A stretch of DNA of 49,627 nt from Bryobacterales bacterium (lineage in GTDB: Bacteria; Acidobacteriota; Terriglobia; Bryobacterales; Bryobacteraceae): NCBI GenBank assembly GCA_020846745.1, contig JADLDI010000073.1, forward strand, positions 1 to 49,627, written 5' to 3'. The first letter of the stretch is position 1, and every line of letters begins with the position of its first letter. Both the position numbers and the translations under genes were made by a program. Shown one piece after another: positions 24,507 through 32,243 of this stretch. The notes below the pieces were generated by a model. The model saw only the letters and a program-made list of their open reading frames with translations. It ran no database searches and was not told the origin of the DNA.

Positions 24507-24568
24507 ACAGATGGGTGTTTGGAAGGTGGGATGCGGTACAGGTGGCGGGTTCGACGAGGTCCCAGGCT

Positions 24569-27103
24569 ATGACGGCGAAACGGTTCAGCGTACTGATGTT
24601 GGTGGGGGCAACGTGGGTGTTTGGGCAGACGGCGGAACCGCAGGATGACGAGCGTCCAGCGCGGGGAGTGGCGCGGATCAGCGTGATCAACGGCGATGTG
24701 TCGGTGCGGCGTGGCGACACGGGAGACCTGACGGCGGCGGCGATTAACGCTCCGGTGGTGGTGGAAGACCGGCTGATGACGGGTAGCGGGTCCAGGGCGG
24801 AAGTGCAGTTTGACTACGCGAACATGGTGCGGGTGGCGGGAAACTCGGAAATCCGGATGGCGGAGTTGGAGTATCGGAAGTACATCGTGCAGTTGGCGAG
24901 CGGAATGGTGACGTTCCGGGTGTTGCGCGATTCCGACGCAGACGTCGAGATTTCGACGCCGTCGATTGCGGTGCGGCCAGTGAAGCGCGGATCGTATCGT
25001 ATTGCGGTACGTGGGGATGGCAGCACGGAAGTGACTGTGCGATCGGGCGAAGTCGAGATCTACACGCCACAAGGATCGCAGCGGCTGAAGGGCGGCAAGA
25101 CGATGCTGGCTCGCGGATCGCAAAGCGAGCCGGAATTCCAGTTGGTAAGTACGCTCGGTGAGGATGATTGGGACCGCTGGAACGAGCGGCGCGACCGTGA
25201 CATGGAACGTTCGGCCTCGTACCGGTATGTAAGCCGTGACGTTTACGGCGCGGACGATCTCGATCCATACGGGCGTTGGGTGAACGTGCCACCGTACGGC
25301 TGGGTATGGTCGCCGCGCGTTGCGCCGGGTTGGGCTCCGTACCGGTTGGGCCGTTGGGCCTGGGTCGACTGGTATGGGTGGAGTTGGGTTAGTTACGACC
25401 CGTGGGGTTGGGCTCCGTATCATTACGGGCGATGGTTTTATGGCAACTACGGCTGGTGCTGGTGGCCGGGCGGCATGGGCATGCGCCACTACTGGAGGCC
25501 GGGGCTGGTGGCCTTTGTCGGCTGGGGCGGCGGCGTTGGGGTGGGGATTGGCGGCGGGTTTGGCCGGATCGGCTGGATTCCGCTGGCGCCTTACGAGGTG
25601 TATCGGCCCTGGTACGGAACGAGGTATTACGGCGGGTACCGCGGGGGCGGGTATATCAATAACTCCGTAACGATCGTGAACAACGTGAACATCACGAACG
25701 TGTACCGGAATTCGCGGGTTATGAACAGCGTGAGCGTGATGGATGGAGCGGATTTCCGGTCAGGCCGATTTGGGAGGCTGCACAGCGTGGGCGAAGCCGA
25801 TTTGCGGCAGGCCTCCGCGGTACACGGGCAGATTCCGCTGGCTCCCGGCAGGGAGAACTTGCGGTTCTCCGACCGGCAGCCGGTGCATACGGTGAGCATG
25901 GTTTCGGCGGGTAACGACCGGTTCTACAGCAGGCGCGAACCAACGCGAGTGGACCGTGTGCCGTTCGATCAACAGCGGCAGGGAATCGAGCGCGTTGCCC
26001 AGCGGTCGTTCGGCGGCGAGGCGGCGGTTGCGGGCCACAGCGGCCGGGCCGACCGAGTGGGGGGCGGGAATACTCCCGTGAACTCGTTGGATTCGGCGGG
26101 CGGAAGAAGTGCGGGCCGCGGCGGGCGCGGCGCTAGCGAAGCGGGCAGGTCCACTGTGAACCCGGCTGTGAACCCGGCTGTGAACGCGGCGCCGACGCGG
26201 ACGGCGGAGAATGGCTGGCGGCGGTTTGGCGAACCGAACCGGCAGACTGACACTGGTGTGACGCACTCCAGCCCAGCATCGGGCCGGCAGCGCAATACGG
26301 GCACGGAGTCCAGCCGTTCGACGGCGACGGAAGGTAGCCGTGGGACGCAGGCAGACCGTGGAGGCTGGCGGCGATTTGGCGAACCGTCGCGGTCCGGCGA
26401 CAGCGCGGGAAGCGGCGTATCTGGCCGTCAACGTAGCGCGGAGAGTGCGGCAGGCGGCGGCGTTTCGGGAGCGGAACGTAATACGGGGCGTGGGTCAGAG
26501 CCGAACAGCGGCGGTTGGCGGCGGATTGGCGAACCGTCGCGGACAACGGCGCCGGGCGGCGGTAATGGTGGAGAGGCCGGGACCGGCGAGCGGCGGCGCG
26601 GAGCGGATGGAAGCCCACGGTCATCCGGAAGCGATGGGAATTCGGGCTGGCAACGGATGAACGACATGCGGCAGTCCGAAGCCGCCGGTAGTTCCGGTTC
26701 CAGCGGCCGGAGCGGCGACAATGGCTGGCGACGGATGGACCAGATGCCGGCTGAAACTCGCAGCGAAATGGGACGCGGCGTGCAGAGCCGGGGCTTCGAC
26801 AGCGGCAGCCGGTCTGAACAGCCGGTTCGCATCAGCCCGCAGATTGTTCGCGAACGCAGCAGCGGAAGCGGCACTGGCGGTGGCGGTGGTGAGTGGGGCG
26901 GCCGGCGGGGCGGCGACAGTGGTCCGGCGATGCGCAGCAGCGGAGGCGGCGATGGCGGTGGACCGCGTGGTGGTGGTAGTGGCGGGGGTTCCGCGGTGAT
27001 GCGGTCGGGCGGTGGTGGCGGTGGCGGTGCGGCGCCGCATGCAAGTGCCGGTGGTGGTGGTGGTGGAAATGGTGGTGGTGGACGCGGAGGGCGCGGCCGC
27101 TAA
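24569..27103 (+). CDS. Exported FecR-domain protein with aromatic DUF6600 region and glycine/arginine-rich tail
   Basis: With the ATG at 24569 (GAGG at 24556-24559) the protein is 844 residues. In order: a signal peptide (FSVLMLVGATWVFGQ); a FecR domain (RISVINGDVSVRRGD, YANMVRVAGNSEIRM, TPSIAVRPVKRGSYRI, GEVEIYTPQG); and a Trp/Tyr-rich DUF6600 region (DPYGRWVNVPPYGWVW, SYDPWGWAPYHYGRW). A low-complexity Ser/Gly/Arg region follows with five GW(R/Q)R repeats, then a polyglycine tail ending GGRGGRGR. The FecR domain is extracytoplasmic and often senses or binds cell-surface partners. No sigma factor gene is near, so it is not an ordinary FecI-FecR pair. A strong terminator follows. A second FecR protein with a similar tail lies at 38365-39468. 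Confidence 0.8.
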   Translation: MTAKRFSVLMLVGATWVFGQTAEPQDDERPARGVARISVINGDVSVRRGDTGDLTAAAINAPVVVEDRLMTGSGSRAEVQFDYANMVRVAGNSEIRMAELEYRKYIVQLASGMVTFRVLRDSDADVEISTPSIAVRPVKRGSYRIAVRGDGSTEVTVRSGEVEIYTPQGSQRLKGGKTMLARGSQSEPEFQLVSTLGEDDWDRWNERRDRDMERSASYRYVSRDVYGADDLDPYGRWVNVPPYGWVWSPRVAPGWAPYRLGRWAWVDWYGWSWVSYDPWGWAPYHYGRWFYGNYGWCWWPGGMGMRHYWRPGLVAFVGWGGGVGVGIGGGFGRIGWIPLAPYEVYRPWYGTRYYGGYRGGGYINNSVTIVNNVNITNVYRNSRVMNSVSVMDGADFRSGRFGRLHSVGEADLRQASAVHGQIPLAPGRENLRFSDRQPVHTVSMVSAGNDRFYSRREPTRVDRVPFDQQRQGIERVAQRSFGGEAAVAGHSGRADRVGGGNTPVNSLDSAGGRSAGRGGRGASEAGRSTVNPAVNPAVNAAPTRTAENGWRRFGEPNRQTDTGVTHSSPASGRQRNTGTESSRSTATEGSRGTQADRGGWRRFGEPSRSGDSAGSGVSGRQRSAESAAGGGVSGAERNTGRGSEPNSGGWRRIGEPSRTTAPGGGNGGEAGTGERRRGADGSPRSSGSDGNSGWQRMNDMRQSEAAGSSGSSGRSGDNGWRRMDQMPAETRSEMGRGVQSRGFDSGSRSEQPVRISPQIVRERSSGSGTGGGGGEWGGRRGGDSGPAMRSSGGGDGGGPRGGGSGGGSAVMRSGGGGGGGAAPHASAGGGGGGNGGGGRGGRGR
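26213..26750 (+). repeat. In-gene GWRR repeats, period 150 bp in the first three copies
   Basis: Codons for GWRRFGEP-type motifs start at 26213, 26363, 26513, 26645 and 26723. The first two intervals are exactly 150 bp, then 132 and 78. The motif drifts from GWRRFGEP to GWRRIGEP to GWQRMND to GWRRMDQMP. This suggests tandem duplication followed by decay within the low-complexity region. Confidence 0.7.
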
Positions 27104-27133
27104 CAACTCGAACCAGTTTGTCTTCCCTCTTAT

Positions 27134-27169
27134 GCCCGGTCTTGTTTCATCAGGACCGGGCCTTTTTTT
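27134..27169 (+). terminator. Intrinsic terminator of the FecR gene
   Basis: GCCCGGTC (27134-27141) and GACCGGGC (27154-27161) form an 8-bp stem with a 12-nt loop, followed by C and seven T (27163-27169). It lies 30 bp after the stop at 27103 and before the convergent permease gene. Confidence 0.92.
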
Positions 27170-27259
27170 GATAGGTGGGTGAGGTCCAGGTTCAGTGAGT
27201 AACCGTGCACTTTATATTAGTCGCATCAGGGGCTCTGGTGCTGCACGGTCAGGCTCCAA

Positions 27260-28471
27260 TTATTCAAACCGCAGCGCATCGATGGGGTCGAGGTTCGCGG
27301 CTTTACGTGCCGGATAGTAACCAAAGAACGCGCCGATCATCATGGAGAAGCCTGCGGCCACCACGATCGAAACCGGCGAGATCAGCGTGGGCCAGGAGAA
27401 GACGCTGGACATCGATACTGAAATGCCGACGCCGACGAGGATGCCTACGAGCCCGCCGCTCAGGCCGAGCACCAGCGATTCGATCAGGAACTGATGCCGC
27501 ACGTGGCTCGAGCGTGCGCCGACGGCCATGCGGATGCCGATTTCGCGGGTGCGCTCCGTTACCGAGACGAGCATGATGTTCATGATGCCGATACCGCCTA
27601 CGAGAAGCGAAACGCCCGCGATGCTGCCCAGCAGGATGGTGAGCACGCGCGTGGTCTGCTGCGCGGTTTCCGCCACCGCCGACAAGTTACGCACGGTGAA
27701 GTCGTTCTCCTGATTGCCACGCAGGCTGTGGCGCTCGCGCAGGATGGCGGTGATCTCCTGCTCGGTTTCTGAAGTTACCTGGTCACTTACGGCGGATACA
27801 TAGGCCATCGACACCTGCGTGGTCGACAGCAGCTTCTTCATCGCGGTGGTGTAGGGTATCAGGATTATGTCGTCCTGGTCCTGCCCCATCTGGCTCTGGC
27901 CTTTGGTTTGCAACACGCCGATGACGCGGAACGGCAGGTTGCGTAGGCGAATGGTTTCGCCTACGGGGTCGGAGGTGGGGAACAGGTTGTTTGCCACGGT
28001 CGATCCGATCAACGCTACACGCGCGGCGGACCGTACATCGGCATTGGTGAAGAACTCGCCCGAAGCGACGTCGTGGTTACGGATCTGCGGATAGGACGTG
28101 GACACACCCAGTGCACGTGTGCTCCAGTTCTGGTTACCGGTGACAACAGTTACCGGTGCAGTTACCGACGGACTAACCGCCGCCACGGTCGAAGCTTGAG
28201 TTAGCGCCTCGACGTCGTCCACAGTTAACGTCGTGCCGGTGCCCGCGCCGGAACGGACGCCGCCCATGTTCTGCGAACCCGGCATGACGATCAGCAGGTT
28301 GGTGCCCATCGCATTGATCTGTTGCTGCACCTGCTTCTGTGCGCCTTGGCCCAGGCTGACCATGGCGATTACGGAGGCGACGCCGATGATGATGCCGAGC
28401 ATCGTCAAGGCGGAGCGCACCTTGTTGCGCGCCAGCGCGCGCAGAGCCATTTTGAGTACGGGTCCGATCAT
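27260..28471 (-). CDS. MacB-type ABC transporter permease (FtsX family)
   Basis: This 403-residue permease has four membrane helices. The first is in ALTMLGIIIGVASVIAMVSLG, followed by a large periplasmic MacB_PCD domain. Three clustered C-terminal helices include GGIGIMNIMLVSVTERTREIGIRMAVGA, the family signature. The tail LDPIDALRFE is typical. It forms the membrane part of a MacAB-like efflux machine with the two upstream genes. Its ATG overlaps the ATPase stop by four bases, so translation is coupled. No TolC gene is nearby. Cargo could be a lipopeptide, antibiotic or lipoprotein. Confidence 0.92.
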   Translation of the reverse strand: MIGPVLKMALRALARNKVRSALTMLGIIIGVASVIAMVSLGQGAQKQVQQQINAMGTNLLIVMPGSQNMGGVRSGAGTGTTLTVDDVEALTQASTVAAVSPSVTAPVTVVTGNQNWSTRALGVSTSYPQIRNHDVASGEFFTNADVRSAARVALIGSTVANNLFPTSDPVGETIRLRNLPFRVIGVLQTKGQSQMGQDQDDIILIPYTTAMKKLLSTTQVSMAYVSAVSDQVTSETEQEITAILRERHSLRGNQENDFTVRNLSAVAETAQQTTRVLTILLGSIAGVSLLVGGIGIMNIMLVSVTERTREIGIRMAVGARSSHVRHQFLIESLVLGLSGGLVGILVGVGISVSMSSVFSWPTLISPVSIVVAAGFSMMIGAFFGYYPARKAANLDPIDALRFE

Positions 28472-29247
28472 TTGAGTTGCTCCTGCTCCATCTTTTCGCC
28501 AAAGGGTTCTTCACCAGCCAGGGGCATCGATTCGAGTTCCTCGGCTGCGTTGCGCGGGTCGAGCACAGGCTGGTCGCGAACGATCGTGCCGTCTCTGACC
28601 ACCACAACACGATCCGCGTATTGAGCAATGTCGGGTTCGTGAGTTACCAACACGATGGTCAGGCCGGACTGCCGGTTCAGCCGCTGAAATACGCTCATGA
28701 TTTCCACAGCGGTGCGGCTGTCGAGGTTACCGGTGGGTTCGTCGGCCAGTAACAACGACGGACTATTGACCAGCGCCCGCGCGATGGCGACACGCTGTTG
28801 CTGACCGCCCGATAACTGGTTCGGGAAGTTATCTTCGCGATGGGCCAAGCCAACAGCCGCCAGCGCACGCCGGCTGCGCAGGGCGCGTTCCGCCGCCGGA
28901 ATATTCGCATAGATCAGCGGCAGTTCGACATTTTCCAATGCCGAGGTACGGCGCAGCAGGTTAAATCCCTGGAACACGAACCCGATCCGGCGATTGCGTA
29001 TGTCGGCGCGCTCATCTTTCGATAAATTCGAAACGTCGGCGCCGCTCAGGTAGTAATGGCCGGAGGTGGGCCGGTCTAAGCAGCCGATGATGTTCATCAG
29101 CGTCGACTTACCCGACCCCGACGTTCCCATAATCGCGACAAACTCTCCGGCGGGGACCGCCAGCGACACGCCCTTCAGGGCATGTACGCGGACGGCCCCG
29201 GTGTCGTAGATCTTGTGAATATCGCGCAAATCTAAGACCTTGTTCAT
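28468..29247 (-). CDS. MacB/LolD-type ABC transporter ATPase
   Basis: This 259-residue ATPase carries Walker [10 protein letters not shown] (residues 41-49), the signature [15 protein letters not shown], Walker [13 protein letters not shown] and the switch His in [10 protein letters not shown]. It belongs to the LolD/MacB-type ATPases that drive FtsX-fold permeases. The C-terminal tail (about residues 225-259) is longer than the core and acidic. The gene overlaps both neighbours by four bases, forming a coupled operon of fusion protein, ATPase and permease. Confidence 0.93.
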   Translation of the reverse strand: MNKVLDLRDIHKIYDTGAVRVHALKGVSLAVPAGEFVAIMGTSGSGKSTLMNIIGCLDRPTSGHYYLSGADVSNLSKDERADIRNRRIGFVFQGFNLLRRTSALENVELPLIYANIPAAERALRSRRALAAVGLAHREDNFPNQLSGGQQQRVAIARALVNSPSLLLADEPTGNLDSRTAVEIMSVFQRLNRQSGLTIVLVTHEPDIAQYADRVVVVRDGTIVRDQPVLDPRNAAEELESMPLAGEEPFGEKMEQEQLK

Positions 29248-30692
29248 CGCGCACCTCGCATGCCGCGGCCACCGCCGCGTGTGGCGGGCGAGAAGGGATT
29301 GACGTTGACGGGCGTTTTGCCGGCAGCGCCGTTCGCGGCGGCAATGGCAATCGTGTCGCCCTCGTGCAGGTTGCCGGACGTAACTTCAGATGCCATACCG
29401 TCTGTCAGCCCTGTCTTCACCTGCACGGGTTCCAGCTTGTTGTTCGCCACGCGATATATCGTGGCGGCGCCGCGCTGGTTGTTGTTGCGTCCGGTCCGCG
29501 GAGCCGCCGCGGGCTTCTCGTTATCCGCCGTTGGAGGGCGGAAGCGGAAGGCGCTGTTAGGCACGGTGAGTACGTTCTCACGTTCCGCCACCGTGATGGT
29601 GACGTTCGCGGTCATGCCCGGCTTCAGCTTGAGGTCCGGGTTGGCGACATTCAGTACCGCCGTGTAAGTGACGACGTTCTGGACGGTCTGCGGCGCCAGG
29701 CGGATTTGCCCCACTTCGGCCGTGAAGGTTTCACCGGGAAACGCGTCCACCGTGAAGCGTACCTTGCTCGCGTTCGACAACTGGCCGACATCGGCTTCGT
29801 CGATATCGGCGAGCACCTGCATGCGGGTCAGGTCCTCTGCGATCAGGAACAAGGTGGGGGCAGAGAAGCTGGCCGCCACGGTTTGGCCCACGTCCACATT
29901 TCTGGCGATCACCACGCCGTCGATCGGAGAGCGAATCACGGTCTGGCTGGTATTGATCGACGACAAGCGGACCGCCGCCTGTGCCTGCGCCGCGCGCGCA
30001 CGCGCTTCGGCCACCTGCGATTCAGAGGCCGCCGCCTGCGACTGCACCTGTTTCAACTGCGCTTCGGCCTGGGTGACCTGTGCCGCTGCCTGGTCATAGG
30101 CCGCCTGCGCGGTGTCGAGCACCTGGCGGGCGATCACCTTCTCTTGCCACAGCAGTTTGTTGCGGTCGAGGTTGACTTTGGCGTCGTTCATGACGGAACG
30201 TGCGCGTTCGACGTTGGCGCGCCCCGCGGCGATGTTTGCCTCTGCCGCGCGGGCGGACGTTTGGGCACTGTTGATGCCGGCGTTCGCACCGGCCAAGGAT
30301 GCAGCGGCCTGGCTCAATTGCGCCTGGAATTCCGATGGATCGATGCGGGCGATAATCTGCCCTTTCTTGACCGGCGAGTTGTAGTCGACGAAGATTTCGG
30401 AGATCGTGCCGGAGACACGGCTGCCCACCTGGACAGTGGTGAGCGGTTGCAACTTACCGGTGGCCGAAATGGTTTTCGCAATCGCGCCGCGTTCCACAGT
30501 GGCGGTAACGTACGGCGGCGCCGCTGGAGTGGCGGTGACGCGGTACACGATGGCTCCCGCCGCCACGGCCAGCACACCGGCCGCGAGCCACCAACGCCGA
30601 TTGGACGGCTGAGTGGTGGGGCCGCCGCCCGGTTCGACGAGCAACGGCTCCAGTTGAAAGGTGTTATTGAGTTGCTCGGTTGTGTGTGTCAT
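29244..30692 (-). CDS. MacA-like periplasmic membrane-fusion protein with Gly/Arg tail
   Basis: This 482-residue protein has a single N-terminal membrane helix (WWLAAGVLAVAAGAIVYRVTA). A biotinyl/lipoyl half-motif (VGSRVSGTISEIFVDYNSPVKKGQII) precedes a long Ala-rich coiled-coil hairpin at about residues 115-245, and the second half-motif is SPIDGVVIARNVDVGQTV. Beta-barrel and membrane-proximal domains follow. It links the permease to an outer-membrane channel. The C-terminus is unusual: a linker is followed by [13 protein letters not shown], a Gly/Arg-rich end recalling the two FecR proteins in this window. It is the first gene of the efflux operon and lies 88 bp after the enolase-superfamily gene. 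Confidence 0.9.
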   Translation of the reverse strand: MTHTTEQLNNTFQLEPLLVEPGGGPTTQPSNRRWWLAAGVLAVAAGAIVYRVTATPAAPPYVTATVERGAIAKTISATGKLQPLTTVQVGSRVSGTISEIFVDYNSPVKKGQIIARIDPSEFQAQLSQAAASLAGANAGINSAQTSARAAEANIAAGRANVERARSVMNDAKVNLDRNKLLWQEKVIARQVLDTAQAAYDQAAAQVTQAEAQLKQVQSQAAASESQVAEARARAAQAQAAVRLSSINTSQTVIRSPIDGVVIARNVDVGQTVAASFSAPTLFLIAEDLTRMQVLADIDEADVGQLSNASKVRFTVDAFPGETFTAEVGQIRLAPQTVQNVVTYTAVLNVANPDLKLKPGMTANVTITVAERENVLTVPNSAFRFRPPTADNEKPAAAPRTGRNNNQRGAATIYRVANNKLEPVQVKTGLTDGMASEVTSGNLHEGDTIAIAAANGAAGKTPVNVNPFSPATRGGGRGMRGAR

Positions 30693-30780
30693 CGTTTCCG
30701 TTCCTACCGTTAAGACGACGGCAGGAAGGTGAACGACCGTAAATGTTTGTAAGCGTCCCGAGCTAGGCTAAACCGCTGGA

Positions 30781-32148
30781 TTACTTGGTATTTACCAGCT
30801 TGCCATTCTCATCGATGTGCGGATACGGACCGCCGATCCGGAACCGGTCGAGTATGTAGTCGTCATACTGCGGCGTGGGGGCAAAGTACCCGCCCTTGCG
30901 GATATGTTCTTTGATCGCCGGTTCGTTCAATTCGAGGCCGAGGCCGGGCTTGTCGGGCACGGTGATATAACCGCGGTTCACGATGGGCTTCTCGATCCCG
31001 GTCACCAGGTCGTTCCACCATGGAATGTCGACGGCGTGGTTTTCCATGGCGAGCATATCCTTTAAGGTGGCCGCCATGTGGACCGACGCCAGGCACCCCA
31101 CCGGCGAACCGGCAAAGTGGATCGCAGTCTGGATGCCGTGCATCTGGGCGTAATCGGCGATACGTTTCGTTTCGCGGATCGCGCCGGAGGTCAGGGGGTC
31201 GGGGTGAATGATGTCGATGGCGCGATTGTCGATGAAGCCTTTGAAGCCCTCTTCCAGCCCGAACAGCGACTCGCCCGTCGCGATGGGCGTCGTGGTGGAT
31301 TGCTTCAGCTCCAGATATCCTTTCCAGTCGAGCGGTGCGTCGCCACCGGGGCCAAGGTGGCCCACCTGGATCATGTCCTCCGCCCAGGCCAGGTTGTACT
31401 TCTCGAACGCGCGCGCGTAGCGGATGCTGTCGTTCACTGTGAGGGGGCCGAAATGGTCCGCGCCCAGCGGCGCCTCCCAGCCGATGGCGTCGCGAATCGC
31501 CTGTATGTATTCGCACATGTACTCCAGGCCCTTTTCGGTCGCGGTGCGCCGGTCGTTCACCGCGCCGGGCCGGTCTGCCACCATCCGCGTCCCGAGGTCC
31601 ATCTTAAAGAACGTGAAACCCTGCTCCTTGCGCTTTTTCATGCGTTCCGCGTAGATCTTCGGGTCGTTACTTTCGTTGGTGTCGCAGTAGATCCGGATCT
31701 TGTCGCGATACTTCGAACCGATCAGCCGCCACGCCGGCACGTTATAGACCTTGCCGGCGATATCGTGCAGCGCCATGTCCACCGCGCTGTACCCGCCACC
31801 CATGCGCTGGTGATTCGAGAACCAGCGGATGCTGTCGAGAATGGGTTCGATCTGCAGCGGATTGCGGCCCATCAAATGCGGCTTCAGGACCAATGCGGTG
31901 CCTTCGCGCCCCGCATCGCGGACCTCGCCCAACCCGTACACCCCCTGGTTGGTATCGATCCGGATAATCGGATAATCGTAGTTAGATGCAATCAAGACCG
32001 AACGCATGTCGGTGATTTTCAACTGGCTCGGGGCCGAGTTGCGGTTCAGGGTTTGCGCGGGCGCGGCGCTGGACATTTTGAAAAGTCCAGCGAAGGCGGC
32101 CGTGGATAGCAGACGGCGACGGGTGAGTGCGGATCGAGAAGAAGACAT
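30781..32148 (-). CDS. Tat-exported enolase-superfamily protein (mandelate racemase/muconate-lactonizing-like)
   Basis: This 455-residue protein begins with a Tat signal (LTRRRLLSTAAFAGL). It has the enolase-superfamily layout: an N-terminal cap (ITDMRSVLIASNYDYPIIRID, GVYGLGEVRDAG) and a barrel with FKMDLG, a metal-ligand Asp in LGADHFG, and Glu in LAWAEDMI and TGESLFG. A distal HFAGSPVG and the tail WWNDLVTG follow. Relatives dehydrate sugar acids such as galactonate or gluconate; here export by Tat suggests periplasmic action on sugar acids. An inverted repeat covers its Shine-Dalgarno region. It shares its strand with the S9 peptidase upstream, with a 95-bp gap. The exact substrate is unknown. 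Confidence 0.85.
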   Translation of the reverse strand: MSSSRSALTRRRLLSTAAFAGLFKMSSAAPAQTLNRNSAPSQLKITDMRSVLIASNYDYPIIRIDTNQGVYGLGEVRDAGREGTALVLKPHLMGRNPLQIEPILDSIRWFSNHQRMGGGYSAVDMALHDIAGKVYNVPAWRLIGSKYRDKIRIYCDTNESNDPKIYAERMKKRKEQGFTFFKMDLGTRMVADRPGAVNDRRTATEKGLEYMCEYIQAIRDAIGWEAPLGADHFGPLTVNDSIRYARAFEKYNLAWAEDMIQVGHLGPGGDAPLDWKGYLELKQSTTTPIATGESLFGLEEGFKGFIDNRAIDIIHPDPLTSGAIRETKRIADYAQMHGIQTAIHFAGSPVGCLASVHMAATLKDMLAMENHAVDIPWWNDLVTGIEKPIVNRGYITVPDKPGLGLELNEPAIKEHIRKGGYFAPTPQYDDYILDRFRIGGPYPHIDENGKLVNTK

Positions 32149-32154
32149 TATTAT

Positions 32155-32184
32155 CTGATGCTCCCTAGCTTAGGAGCTTATCAG
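32155..32184 (-). promoter_or_regulatory. Inverted repeat in the leader of the enolase-superfamily gene
   Basis: CTGAT and GCTCC (32155-32164) pair with GGAGC and ATCAG (32173-32184), with a 2-nt bulge in the right arm. On the minus strand the hairpin contains the GGGAG that would serve as Shine-Dalgarno and ends 6 nt before the ATG at 32148. It could mask translation or be a repressor operator. Confidence 0.4.
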
Positions 32185-32243
32185 ATGTCGTCGCCGAAGG
32201 AAATGGCAAAGTGTCAGTTTTCTAAACGGTCTGTCAGGGGGGC

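Noticed and set aside
22243..24720. Longer start for the YfhO-like protein
   Set aside because: The extra 92 residues are low-complexity antisense to the FecR gene, and the first hydrophobic region and promoter fit the ATG at 24444.
26621..27106. Minus-strand Thr/Ala-rich frame
   Set aside because: It is the antisense shadow of the polyglycine tail of the FecR protein.
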